Shown piece after piece: positions 1-7,290 of a stretch of DNA of 40,781 nt. Each line of letters starts with the position of its first letter. Positions within the stretch are counted from its first letter, which is position 1. Below the pieces are notes generated by a model. It did no database searches. It saw only the letters and a list, made by a program, of their open reading frames with translations, and was not told the origin of the DNA. The DNA is from PVC group bacterium (GTDB taxonomy: Bacteria > Verrucomicrobiota > Kiritimatiellia > PWTM01): positions 1 to 40,781 of the forward strand of contig PWTM01000031.1 in the NCBI GenBank assembly GCA_003563855.1, in the 5' to 3' direction. Both the position numbers and the translations under genes were made by a program.

Positions 1-723
1 GCCGCCGGCGGTGTCGATGCCGCGGCCATCCGCGCCGTCGAGGCCGCGCCCCACGAGGGCGTCAGCGTGATCGGCGTCGCCGCCGGCGGCCGCTACCTCG
101 GTTGGATCGGGTTCGAAGACCAGGTCCGCGCCGAGGCCGCCGCAAGCATCCGCGAGCTGCAGGCCGCAGGCATCCGCCGCATCGCCATGGTCACCGGCGA
201 CCGTTCGGCCGTCGCCGCCCGCGTCGCCGAAGAGATCGGCTGCCCGGAAGTCCGCGCCGAGTGCCTGCCGGAGGGCAAGGTCGCCTTCGTCGAACAGGTG
301 CGGCGCGACCGCTTCCGCGTCGGCGTCGTCGGCGACGGCGTCAACGACGCGCCCGCCCTCGCCGCGGGCGACACCGGCATCGCGATGGGCGCCGCCGGCA
401 GCGACGTGGCCATCCACAGCGCGACCATCGCGCTGATGAACAACGACCTGCGCCGCATCCCGTTCCTGCTGCGCCTCTCCCGCCGCACGCTCCGGGTCGT
501 CCTCCAGAATATCGGCACCGGACTGGTGTTCATCGTGGGCGGGCTCGCCCTCTCCGGCGCGGGCTACCTCAACCCGATCGTCGCCGCCCTGCTCCACAAT
601 GCCGGTTCGGTCATCGTCGTCCTCAACAGCGGCCGCCTCATCCGCAGCGGCGAAGACCTCCAGGCCGAAGCCGCCGCGCCGCCCGAGCGCCGCCCTCCCG
701 TCGCGACGTCGCTGCCGGTCTGA
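1..723 (+). CDS. P1B-type heavy-metal transporting ATPase, C-terminal part
   Basis: This is the 3' end of a gene that begins before the window; the frame is open from base 1. The 240 visible residues carry the end of the cytoplasmic P and N domains and the last two membrane helices of a P1B ATPase, which exports a transition metal across the inner membrane using ATP. Seen directly: the MVTGD motif, the hinge motif GDGVNDAPALA, the following GIAMG stretch, and two C-terminal hydrophobic segments, the last containing HNAGS and VVLNSGRLIR. These are standard for the family. The metal cannot be assigned because the CPX-type helix and any N-terminal metal-binding domains lie outside the window. 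The protein ends in a short Ala/Pro/Arg-rich tail. The RAYT element starts about 40 bases after the stop codon. Confidence 0.93.
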   Translation, partial: AAGGVDAAAIRAVEAAPHEGVSVIGVAAGGRYLGWIGFEDQVRAEAAASIRELQAAGIRRIAMVTGDRSAVAARVAEEIGCPEVRAECLPEGKVAFVEQVRRDRFRVGVVGDGVNDAPALAAGDTGIAMGAAGSDVAIHSATIALMNNDLRRIPFLLRLSRRTLRVVLQNIGTGLVFIVGGLALSGAGYLNPIVAALLHNAGSVIVVLNSGRLIRSGEDLQAEAAAPPERRPPVATSLPV

Positions 724-763
724 CCGCAACAGCAACGGCTCAGATGCCCACCCGCGCCACCAT

Positions 764-793
764 GGGGTCAGGGCTATTCATTCGCCATTTCGG
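764..793 (+). repeat. Left inverted repeat of the RAYT element
   Basis: The repeat starts GGGGTCAGGGCTATTCATTC and continues through a CATTT core. It is the reverse complement of bases 1851-1880 with two mismatches. It lies 36 bases upstream of the transposase start codon. Confidence 0.8.
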
Positions 794-829
794 TTGACCC
801 GAGGGGTTCTCTCGTGCTTGGGTGACGAC

Positions 830-1870
830 ATGTCACGACCGCTTCGGAGGATGATAGCCGACGGCTGGTACCACGTATTCGCCCGGGGTACTGAGAAGCG
901 GCCGATCTTCCTTACGATGCGCGACAGAGCGCGTCTTCTGGAACTCCTCGCGAAACTGTCGGATCGCTATCGGGTACGAGTGCACGCGTATGCCCTGATG
1001 GACAATCACTACCACGCCTTGCTGCAGACCCCCGAAGCGAACCTGAGCGCGGCCATGCAGTGGTTTCACGGCAGCTATGCCGCCTGGTTCAACGCCAAGC
1101 ACGAACGCGTGGGCCCGCTGTTCCAAGGACGGTTTCGCGCGATTCCCTTGGAGAACGCCTCGTGGGCTTTCCTGTTGAGCTTCTACGTGCACCTCAATCC
1201 CATTCGGGTGAGGGGTTTGGGCCTCGATTCCGAGGGGCGCGTCGCCGAGGCGCGGGGCTGGAGAACGCCGACGGTGGAGCAGGTCACCGAGCGGCTGGCT
1301 CGACTGCGGGCGTACCGGTGGAGCTCCTACAGGGCCTACGCGGGCTATGCGTCGGCCCCGCCATGGCTGGAAACCGCATCCCTGCTTGAACCTGCCCATC
1401 GCATCCCTGAACGACGTCGCACCGCCTACCGCAAGGAGGCCCGCTGGCTGCTTGCGCAGGGGGTGGACCCTGCTCGTGCGGAGCGTCTCAGGGACGCCGT
1501 TGCGATCGGCAGCGCGGCATTCGCGCTGCGCATGCGCCGCGCGACCTTGGGACAACCCATGGATGGGATCAGTGGTCAGCGTGAGTTGCGGCGACGCCTC
1601 CCCGTGGCGGAATTGCGCCGCGCTGTGGAAGCCTTGATGGAGGAGCCTTGGGAGGCATTCCGGCGCCGATACGGCCACCCGGGGTGCGCTCTGTTTCTCT
1701 GGGGAGCGCGTCATCTCTGCGGGCTTACCCTGCGCGAGGCGGGGAAGCAGGCGGGCGGCATGCCCGTCTCCACGACGAGCACAGCTATTCGCCGCTTCGA
1801 GTCACGCGCCGATAGCAGTCCGGCCACGCGCAGCTTGATTGACCGGTTGACCCAAATGACGAATGAATAG
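830..1870 (+). CDS. REP-associated tyrosine transposase (Y1_Tnp/RAYT family) with DnaA-like C-terminal helix-turn-helix
   Basis: The 346-residue protein is a Y1 (HUH) transposase of the RAYT type. Seen directly: the N-terminal WYHVFARG strand, the MDNHYHALL segment with the HUH pair His60 and His62, and Tyr119 in FYVHLNPIRV, the position of the catalytic tyrosine in this family. The last 60 residues (LTLREAGKQAGG, then STAIRRFE) resemble the DnaA C-terminal helix-turn-helix often appended to these enzymes. The ATG at 830 is preferred because the domain begins directly after it; the open frame upstream continues into the left inverted repeat and has no homology. The stop codon at 1868-1870 lies inside the right inverted repeat. 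RAYTs are usually single-copy domesticated-like genes; whether this one still moves is unknown. Confidence 0.92.
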   Translation: MSRPLRRMIADGWYHVFARGTEKRPIFLTMRDRARLLELLAKLSDRYRVRVHAYALMDNHYHALLQTPEANLSAAMQWFHGSYAAWFNAKHERVGPLFQGRFRAIPLENASWAFLLSFYVHLNPIRVRGLGLDSEGRVAEARGWRTPTVEQVTERLARLRAYRWSSYRAYAGYASAPPWLETASLLEPAHRIPERRRTAYRKEARWLLAQGVDPARAERLRDAVAIGSAAFALRMRRATLGQPMDGISGQRELRRRLPVAELRRAVEALMEEPWEAFRRRYGHPGCALFLWGARHLCGLTLREAGKQAGGMPVSTTSTAIRRFESRADSSPATRSLIDRLTQMTNE

Positions 1871-1880
1871 CCCTGACCCC
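1851..1880 (-). repeat. Right inverted repeat of the RAYT element
   Basis: Read on the minus strand this repeats bases 764-793 with two substitutions. It overlaps the last 20 bases of the transposase gene including its stop codon, so gene end and element end are fused. Confidence 0.8.
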
Positions 1881-1924
1881 TCTGACCCTTCGGACGCACG
1901 ATGTTCGGGGTCGCGGGCCGGGGG

Positions 1925-4324
1925 CTACCAGGCCGCTTGCCGGCGGGTGAGGTCGACGAGGCGGAGCAGTTCCTGGACCCGGCCGTCGAGCGGCAACGCC
2001 TCGGCGATCGGACGGAGCTGTTCGAGGACATCGTCCAGTTCCGTTCCGGCCGTGTGCGGGTTGCCGCGCAGAACTTCCGCGAACTCCGCCGCCGCGACCG
2101 CCAACTGCGCGCGCGGCGGCGCGTGTTCGAAGCGCTCGACCCGGTCGGACGCCCCGATCGCGCGCGCCTGCTCGACGACCCGGCCGGTCTCGACGTCCTC
2201 GTAGCGGACGAAGACGGTTCCGATCCGCTCGACGGGCCCCTCGCGCAGCTCGAGTTCGTAGAGCGCCGTGACCGACTGCCCGGAACCGACCTCGCCGGCG
2301 TCGACGCTGTCGTCCCGGAAGTCCTCCTTGGCGAGTTGCCTCCGCTCGTAGCCGACCTGGCGGTAGCGCACAACCTGCGCCGGGTCGAACTCGACCTGGA
2401 TCTTCGCGTCGTTCGCCACCGTGTGCAGCGTCGCCGCCAGTTCGTCCACCAGCACGCGCTGCGCTTCCGCCTCCGAGTCGATGAACGCGTAGGCCCCGTC
2501 GCCCCGTTGCGCGAGGGTCTTGAGCAGCTCGTCGTCGTAGGTGCCCAGGCCGAAGCCGAGCACGGTCAGGTAGATCCCCTGCCGGCGGTGCGCGGCGATG
2601 GCCTCCAGCAGCTCGTCGGCCGTCGTCGCGCCGAGGTTCGCCACGCCGTCGGTCAGCAGCAGCACCCGGTTCGAGGCCCCGCTGCGGAAGTTCCGGGCCG
2701 CCACCTGGTAGCCGAGCGTGAGCCCCGCCTCAAGGTTGGTTCCGCCGCCGACCGCCATGGCCTCGATCCCCGCGAGGATCCGGTCGCGCTCCGCGGCGCG
2801 CGTCGGCTCCAGCAGCAGCCGCGACCGCCGGTCGAACTGCACGATCGCGACCTCGTCCTCCGGGTCCAGCGCCGCGACCAGTTGCGGAATCGACGCGCGG
2901 ATGCGGCCGAGCCGGTCCGGCGTGTCCATCGAGCCCGACGTGTCGATCACCAGCGTCAGCATCGCCCGGCGATCCTGGTCCCGCCCCACCCGTTGCGCCT
3001 TGATCCCGATCTTCAGGACGTGCAGTCCGGGCCGGAACGGCGAGGGCAGCAGCCGCGTGTCGATCGCGAAGGCCCCCTCCACGGGCGGCGTGTAGTCGTA
3101 GTCAAAGGCGTTCAGGAACTCCTCGGTCCGGACCAGCGTGGGCGGCGGGCGCTGCCCGGCGAGGATGTGCGCCCGGGTCTGCGCGTAGGAGGCCGTGTCG
3201 ACATCCATCGCGAAGGTGGAAAACGGCTCCCGCGCTGTCTCGACGAAGGCGTTGAACTCGGGCGGCGCCGCGCGTTCGGCCACGCCTTCGAGCCGGTCCG
3301 CCCACGCGTCCCGGTCGGCCTCGTCGGAGTCGATCCTGATCCGCGCGGTTTCGTCCCGCATCCCCGCAAGACCGGAAAGTCTGTCGTCGACGGACGGTGC
3401 TTCGCCGGGCGGCGCCGGCTCGGGCGCCGCCGCCCGGGCATACAGGAACGCGCGCACCTGCGCATCCGCGTCCGCGGGATCCGCGGCCGGTTCCCCCGGA
3501 GTTTCCTCCCCCAATCGCGCCGATGGCACGGGCTCCGCCGTCAAACGGCGGCGGGCCAGGGCTTCGCCGCGACCCGCAACTTCTCCCCGCCAGTCAGCGG
3601 GGCGCGTATCCCCCACCATCGGCGCCGGCTCGGCGCGGGGCGCCGCCGGTGCCGGCAGCGGCGCGCCTGGAAGCGCCTCATCGGGCGCTTCCGCCGCCGG
3701 GACCGGAGGTCGGGGCGCGACCGCCGGCGGCCGCCCGCGGAGCTCGGGTTCCGCAAGTCGCTGACGCTCCGCCCGCTCCGGCGCCGGGGCGCGGCCCTCG
3801 CGCGCCGGCGGAGGCGGACGATCCCGCGGCGCCGCGTGGTCAGCCAGCCGTTCGGAGAACACCGACTCGGAATCCAACCCGAACGCTCCCAGCTCGTCCA
3901 TGGCCGCCTCGGCATGGATCGCATCGACGGCCGCATAGTCGGCGCGGATTCGCGAGGCGGATCGTCGCGAAGTACCGATTGCCGGCACCATCACCGCCGT
4001 GAGGACGCCCAGCACGAGCACGGCGGCCGCGGCGCGGGCGAGCACGGCGGGGGAGAGCAGGAAACGCAGGACGGCCGGACGGCGCGCGGCGCGGATACGC
4101 GCGAGACGTTCCGGTTCGAGCGGCGCCGGCGCAGACGCGGTCGCGCGCAGCGCCTCGCGCGCCGCGTCCAGGGCGGCCGCCAGCTCCCGCGCCTCCGCCC
4201 GGCAGGCCGCGCAGCCGGCCAGGTGCGCGCGCACCGCCGCGGCGCGCCGCGGCTTCAGTTCGCCGGCGAGGAAGGCCGTCAACTCCGGCTGTGTCTTCGC
4301 ACAGGTTCGCGCACGAGCGTTCAT
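1925..4324 (-). CDS. Anti-sigma zinc-finger / von Willebrand factor A domain fusion membrane protein (YfbK-like)
   Basis: The protein has 799 residues. Residues 10-50 hold a zinc-binding anti-sigma motif, His34-x3-Cys38-x2-Cys41. A single hydrophobic helix follows at about 94-116. Residues 165-320 are a low-complexity Pro/Ala/Glu linker. From about 355 comes the von_Willebrand N-terminal region, then a VWA domain with a complete MIDAS: Asp461-x-Ser463-x-Ser465, Thr529 and Asp559. The C-terminal 170 residues match the YfbK/DUF3520 type tail. The N-terminus should be cytoplasmic and bind the sigma factor encoded two bases upstream, while the VWA part would lie in the periplasm and bind a metal-dependent ligand. 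That topology is inferred. The gene overlaps nothing and is probably cotranscribed with the sigma gene. The ligand is unknown. Confidence 0.9.
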   Translation of the reverse strand: MNARARTCAKTQPELTAFLAGELKPRRAAAVRAHLAGCAACRAEARELAAALDAAREALRATASAPAPLEPERLARIRAARRPAVLRFLLSPAVLARAAAAVLVLGVLTAVMVPAIGTSRRSASRIRADYAAVDAIHAEAAMDELGAFGLDSESVFSERLADHAAPRDRPPPPAREGRAPAPERAERQRLAEPELRGRPPAVAPRPPVPAAEAPDEALPGAPLPAPAAPRAEPAPMVGDTRPADWRGEVAGRGEALARRRLTAEPVPSARLGEETPGEPAADPADADAQVRAFLYARAAAPEPAPPGEAPSVDDRLSGLAGMRDETARIRIDSDEADRDAWADRLEGVAERAAPPEFNAFVETAREPFSTFAMDVDTASYAQTRAHILAGQRPPPTLVRTEEFLNAFDYDYTPPVEGAFAIDTRLLPSPFRPGLHVLKIGIKAQRVGRDQDRRAMLTLVIDTSGSMDTPDRLGRIRASIPQLVAALDPEDEVAIVQFDRRSRLLLEPTRAAERDRILAGIEAMAVGGGTNLEAGLTLGYQVAARNFRSGASNRVLLLTDGVANLGATTADELLEAIAAHRRQGIYLTVLGFGLGTYDDELLKTLAQRGDGAYAFIDSEAEAQRVLVDELAATLHTVANDAKIQVEFDPAQVVRYRQVGYERRQLAKEDFRDDSVDAGEVGSGQSVTALYELELREGPVERIGTVFVRYEDVETGRVVEQARAIGASDRVERFEHAPPRAQLAVAAAEFAEVLRGNPHTAGTELDDVLEQLRPIAEALPLDGRVQELLRLVDLTRRQAAW

Positions 4325-4326
4325 CT

Positions 4327-4881
4327 TCAGATCACCCCGGCTTTCTTCAGGTGCGCGGACAGGCGCCGCGCGGCATGGTGCAGCAGGCAGCCGACGTTCC
4401 CCTCGGTCCGTACGGTTGCCCGCGCGATCTCCCGGTACGAGAGCCCCTCCTGCAGGCGCAGCACCAGCACCTCGCGCTCGGCGTCCGGAAGTCCGTCCAC
4501 GTGATCGAGCACGATGCGGCGGCGCTCCTCGACGGCGTCCGACTCCGCGGCCCGCGCCCGGAGGTCCTGCGTCGGCTCCTCCGCCTGCCGTTCGTGAAGT
4601 TTGCGCCGCCGGCTCTCCCGGCGGATGTAGTCCACGGCCGCGTTGTGCGTGGCGCGGAAGAGCCAGCCGGAGAGCCGGCCGTCGGCCGGGCGCGTGTCCG
4701 CGCTGCCGCGCCAGAAGCGGATGAACGCCTCCTGCACAACGTCGCGCGCCGCCGCCTCGTCGCGGACGAGGCGGCCCGCGTAGCGCAGCAGCGGCATCTC
4801 GTAGCGGTTCACGATCGTCTCCAGTTCGTCCCCGGCTCTCGCCGCGAACGCGATCCCGGCTGTCTCTGCCGTCGGTTCCAT
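4327..4881 (-). CDS. RNA polymerase ECF-type sigma-70 factor
   Basis: This 184-residue protein has the two-domain layout of an extracytoplasmic-function sigma factor. Region 2 is seen around DVVQEAFIRFWR and WLFRATHNAAVDYIRR, and region 4 around REVLVLRLQEGLSYREIA with a downstream recognition helix. The start at 4881 is chosen because a GGAGG sequence lies just upstream and because it gives the usual family length; in-frame starts at 4935 and 5010 would add a basic, unstructured leader. The gene ends two bases before the anti-sigma/VWA gene, so the pair is almost certainly one transcription unit in which the membrane protein restrains this sigma factor. Its target promoters cannot be read from this window. 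Confidence 0.9.
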   Translation of the reverse strand: MEPTAETAGIAFAARAGDELETIVNRYEMPLLRYAGRLVRDEAAARDVVQEAFIRFWRGSADTRPADGRLSGWLFRATHNAAVDYIRRESRRRKLHERQAEEPTQDLRARAAESDAVEERRRIVLDHVDGLPDAEREVLVLRLQEGLSYREIARATVRTEGNVGCLLHHAARRLSAHLKKAGVI

Positions 4882-5002
4882 AGTCCTCCGCGGCGGGGTC
4901 GGTTCCTGTTCCTGAGAGGGGACGACGCTCGGCATGGGTTTCTTCAGCCCCGTGAACGGCGGACGCTTCCGGGCGTTTCGCGCGGGGGGGTGGCGGTGGG
5001 GT

Positions 5003-5174
5003 TCATGCACACGCTCGCGATGCAGGGCGCCGGGTCATGGCGTGCGTGACGTTGACGCTCCGTGCGGCCAGCGCATCGAGGTTCGGCATCTTCACGTTCG
5101 GATCGCCGGCATACCCCGTCGCCTGCGCGCGCCACTGAATCGCCGAAGACGAACACCACGTTCGGGTTGACCAT
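5003..5174 (-). pseudogene. Frameshifted and truncated N-terminus of a type I sulfatase
   Basis: From the ATG at 5174 the reading begins MVNPNVVFVFGD, the first strand of alkaline-phosphatase-fold sulfatases. After the GAT codon one extra T shifts the frame; in the other frame the text continues QWRAQATGYAGDPNV, then MPNLDALAARSVNVTHA, which is the canonical sulfatase N-terminus (metal-binding Asp, then the TPNLDxLA segment). The similarity ends before the catalytic CxPxR motif and a stop follows at 5003. An intact GGAGG lies upstream of the ATG. Only about 55 residues of a 450-600 residue enzyme remain, so this is a relic, cut off near the sigma gene. Confidence 0.65.
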
Positions 5175-5375
5175 GCCTCCGCCCCCGGGCGACGGCCGGG
5201 AATCCGTTTCCCCCGGCCGCTCTGCCCATCGCACACGATCCTAGCACGTCGTCCCCACCTTGACAGCAGCCGGAGCCGGCCGCAGGATAGACGGCGTGCC
5301 CTGTACAGACCGCGTGTACCTCCCGATCGCCGCCCCGAGGCGCAGGGAAGTGCACTACCGACGAAAGCGAAGCCC

Positions 5376-6455
5376 ATGAAATCTTCTTTCCGTATCCGCC
5401 GTCATGCTTATCGAACCGTCTTCCTGGGTTTGGCCGTCGGCCTGGCCGCGCTTGCGACCGGCTGCGGCCCCCGGGCGGACGAGACCGCCATGGACGACTT
5501 CGAGCTTCCGCCCGACCTGATGGCCGGGCCGGCGCCCAACACGGACACGGAAGACGCCGAGGCCGCGGTCGTCACGGTCGACGGCACCGCGATCACCCGC
5601 GGCGAGCTCGACGAGGCGGTCGACCGGCTCTTCGCCTCCCACGGCATCACCGACCAGGTGCCCCCGGACCAGCGCATCGCGCTGCGCGACCAGGTCGCCG
5701 GCGAGGTGCTCGACCAGTTGATCGCCCGTCACCTGCTGCTTGCCGCCAGCGTTGAGGCGGGCGTCGAGGTCGACCCCGAGGAAATCGAGCGGTTCCGCGC
5801 GCGGATCCGGGAATCGCTGCCCGAGGGCGTCACCCTGGACGAAATGCTGGCGTCGCAAGGCCTGACGTCCGAGGGCCTCGAGGACGGCATCGTCAAGGAT
5901 ATGCGCATCCAGCAGTACCTGGCCCGGATATCCGAGGATCTGCCGCCGATCGGCGAGGACGAAGCGCGCGCTTTCTACGAGGAGCATGCCGGGCGGTTCG
6001 AGATCCCGGAGAACGCCCGCGCGCGGCATATCCTGGTCGCGTTCGGCGAAGATGACGACGAGGAACAGCGCCAGGTCCGGCGCATCCGCGCCGAGCGCAT
6101 CCGTCAGCGCATCCTCGAAGGCGCCGATTTCGCCGAGATGGCGGCCGAACACTCCGACTGCGACAGCCGCCGGCAGGGCGGCGACCTCGGGCGGTTCCCG
6201 CGGGGCCGGATGACGCCCGCCTTCGAGGAGGCGGTCTTCACCCGCGAAATCGACGAAATCGGCCCGCCGGTCCAGACGGAATTCGGCTACCACGTCGTGC
6301 AGGTGACCGCGCGGGAAGAAGGCCGCACGCTTTCGTTCGACGAGGTCCGTGAGCAGATCGAGTACAACCTTGCCGAGACCCGCGAACGGGAAGCCTTCCT
6401 CAAGCGCCTCGAAGAACTCCGCGAGGCCGCAACGATCGTCTACCCGGAAGACTGA
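5376..6455 (+). CDS. Parvulin-type peptidyl-prolyl isomerase lipoprotein (SurA/PrsA-like foldase)
   Basis: The 359-residue protein starts with a basic n-region, a hydrophobic stretch and the lipobox LATGC, making Cys30 the likely lipidated residue, so the enzyme is anchored to a membrane facing the periplasm. Residues 60-200 form a SurA_N-like helical chaperone region that begins with VVTVDGTAITRGEL. Residues 205-305 are the parvulin (PpiC) domain, recognised by ARHILVAF, the SDCDSRRQGGDLGRFPRGRM loop, and the closing GYHVVQV strand. A helical segment wraps the C-terminus. The expected role is folding or delivery of secreted and outer-membrane proteins. A TTGACA lies at 5260-5265 upstream but has no well-spaced -10 partner. 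The gene stands alone, with repeat-rich DNA downstream. Confidence 0.9.
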   Translation: MKSSFRIRRHAYRTVFLGLAVGLAALATGCGPRADETAMDDFELPPDLMAGPAPNTDTEDAEAAVVTVDGTAITRGELDEAVDRLFASHGITDQVPPDQRIALRDQVAGEVLDQLIARHLLLAASVEAGVEVDPEEIERFRARIRESLPEGVTLDEMLASQGLTSEGLEDGIVKDMRIQQYLARISEDLPPIGEDEARAFYEEHAGRFEIPENARARHILVAFGEDDDEEQRQVRRIRAERIRQRILEGADFAEMAAEHSDCDSRRQGGDLGRFPRGRMTPAFEEAVFTREIDEIGPPVQTEFGYHVVQVTAREEGRTLSFDEVREQIEYNLAETREREAFLKRLEELREAATIVYPED

Positions 6456-6472
6456 GCCGCGCCTGGCCTCCG

Positions 6473-6840
6473 CCCCAGTACAGCGGGGCCCGTCTCCTGC
6501 CCGGAGCGGGTAGCCGCAGAACGCGCCGAAGTGGGGCGGCGGCGCCCAGTGTGAAAGCGCGGCTGGCCGGCGGAGAGCCGTGGTCCCGTAGATCCCGCTG
6601 TACTGGCCCCGCTGCCGACTGCCAACTGCTCCCCGCTCCTCGCCGCCCCTTACAACGCGTTTCCAGCCCCGAAATGCGGAACCTAAGACCCCAAAACCGC
6701 CCTCTCGAAAGCACAAGCCCCTTGCAGAGAAGGCGTTGATGCGGCTAATCCGCGAAGGGTACAAGCCCCTTGCAGAGAAGGCGTTGATGCGGCTAATCCG
6801 CGAAGGGTAATCCGCGAAGGGCCTTCCCCAGTACAGCGGG
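6473..6840. repeat. Three copies of a CAGTACAGCGGG motif, one inverted
   Basis: CCCCAGTACAGCGGG occurs at 6473-6487 and again, identically, at 6826-6840. The reverse complement CCCGCTGTACTGG lies at 6594-6606. The first and second copies could pair as the stem of a 134-base structure. Function unknown; they may be tips of degenerate small mobile repeats. Confidence 0.7.
6713..6821. repeat. 48-base perfect tandem repeat, two full copies plus a partial third
   Basis: Bases 6713-6760 are repeated exactly at 6761-6808, and the last 13 bases of the unit (AATCCGCGAAGGG) occur again at 6809-6821. The unit length of 48 is divisible by three, so every frame crosses it without a stop and yields a 16-residue repeat, but there is no start signal or known protein, so it is called non-coding. 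Confidence 0.85.
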
Positions 6841-6853
6841 AGCTTTCTCTCCC

Positions 6854-6936
6854 CCGGGAGCGCCGAGCGTCCGCTCGGCCTTCTCCCGGCATGGCCCATG
6901 TCCTTATCCTGCCGACCGGACGGTCGGCGCTCCCGG
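6854..6936. repeat. Nested inverted repeats (REP/BIME-like)
   Basis: CCGGGAGCGCCGA at 6854-6866 is perfectly inverted at 6924-6936. Inside, GCCGAGCG at 6862-6869 pairs with CGCTCGGC at 6872-6879, extended by CCGGGAG with CTCCCGG at 6883-6889, and CCGACCG pairs with CGGTCGG near 6913-6927. The sequence can therefore fold in at least two alternative ways. No U-tract follows, so a simple terminator is unlikely. Confidence 0.7.
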
Positions 6937-7103
6937 CGGTTTGCTCATCGCCCCGCTCCGCCGCAGGCTCCCCGGCCCGGCTCTCAGCGGCCGACCTTCC
7001 CCCCTCCTTCGCGCCTTCGCATGCGTCATCTTCCGGCGCTCGAACAGTGGCGTTTCACGCATTCTTCCCTAAACACATATTTGTTGTTTTCTGATGTCAT
7101 GCC

Positions 7104-7145
7104 CACATATATGTATGTGTTGATGAAGATTCGGTTTCTCGAATC
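7104..7145. promoter_or_regulatory. Two palindromes in the AT-rich region upstream of the amtB promoter
   Basis: CACATA-TATG-TATGTG (7104-7119) and GATTCG-GTTTCT-CGAATC (7128-7145) are perfect inverted repeats in an unusually AT-rich patch about 75-115 bases upstream of the -24 element. That is the distance at which enhancer-binding activators of sigma-54 promoters bind. They do not match the textbook NtrC site, so the role is only a suggestion. Confidence 0.35.
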
Positions 7146-7217
7146 AAAACGCATTTAATCTCCATAGTCTTGTTAGGCCACGCCTTATGACGATGCATGC
7201 CCGATCCTCCCCTTCTT

Positions 7218-7233
7218 TGGCACGGGCTCTGCT
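7218..7233 (+). promoter_or_regulatory. Sigma-54 (-24/-12) promoter of amtB-glnK
   Basis: TGGCACGGGCTCTGCT matches the sigma-54 consensus TGGCACG-N4-TTGCW with one change. The invariant GG (7219-7220) and GC (7231-7232) are separated by exactly ten bases. Transcription would start near 7244, leaving a leader of about 47 bases before amtB. This is the expected promoter class for nitrogen-regulated ammonium transport. Confidence 0.75.
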
Positions 7234-7290
7234 ATTCGGCTGACGACCGCGTCGGTTGATGCGGAAGCGCGAGATGAAGGAGACGGACGC

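Larger units (their letters stand above)
764..1880. mobile_element. RAYT (REP-associated tyrosine transposase) element with terminal inverted repeats
   Basis: A single Y1-type transposase gene is bracketed by two 30-base inverted repeats at 764-793 and 1851-1880 that match at 28 of 30 positions. The outer tips both read GGGGTCAGGGC when read inward. The element is about 1.1 kb and sits between the P1B ATPase gene and the VWA gene without breaking either. RAYT enzymes use one-strand HUH chemistry and are known to act on palindromic repeats, so flanking repeats are expected. No target-site duplication is obvious. The boundaries are inferred from the repeats alone. Confidence 0.7.
6456..7217. 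other. Repeat-rich non-coding stretch between the foldase gene and amtB
   Basis: No convincing gene is present; open frames here follow the GC bias or run through repeats. The stretch holds three copies of a 13-15 base motif, a 48-base tandem repeat, an 83-base nested inverted-repeat structure (each listed separately), and from about 7060 an AT-rich patch with two small palindromes just before the sigma-54 promoter. Confidence 0.7.

Noticed and set aside
1901-4504. Very long open frame on the plus strand opposite the VWA gene
   Set aside because: Its codon pattern and Arg-rich translation are those of an antisense shadow in GC-rich DNA, and the minus-strand protein has clear domains.
5260-5290. 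TTGACA upstream of the foldase gene as a promoter
   Set aside because: The only -10-like sequences are weak or placed at poor spacing, so it was not listed as a feature.
6713-6821. CRISPR-like array
   Set aside because: The units are directly adjacent without spacers, and no cas genes are present.
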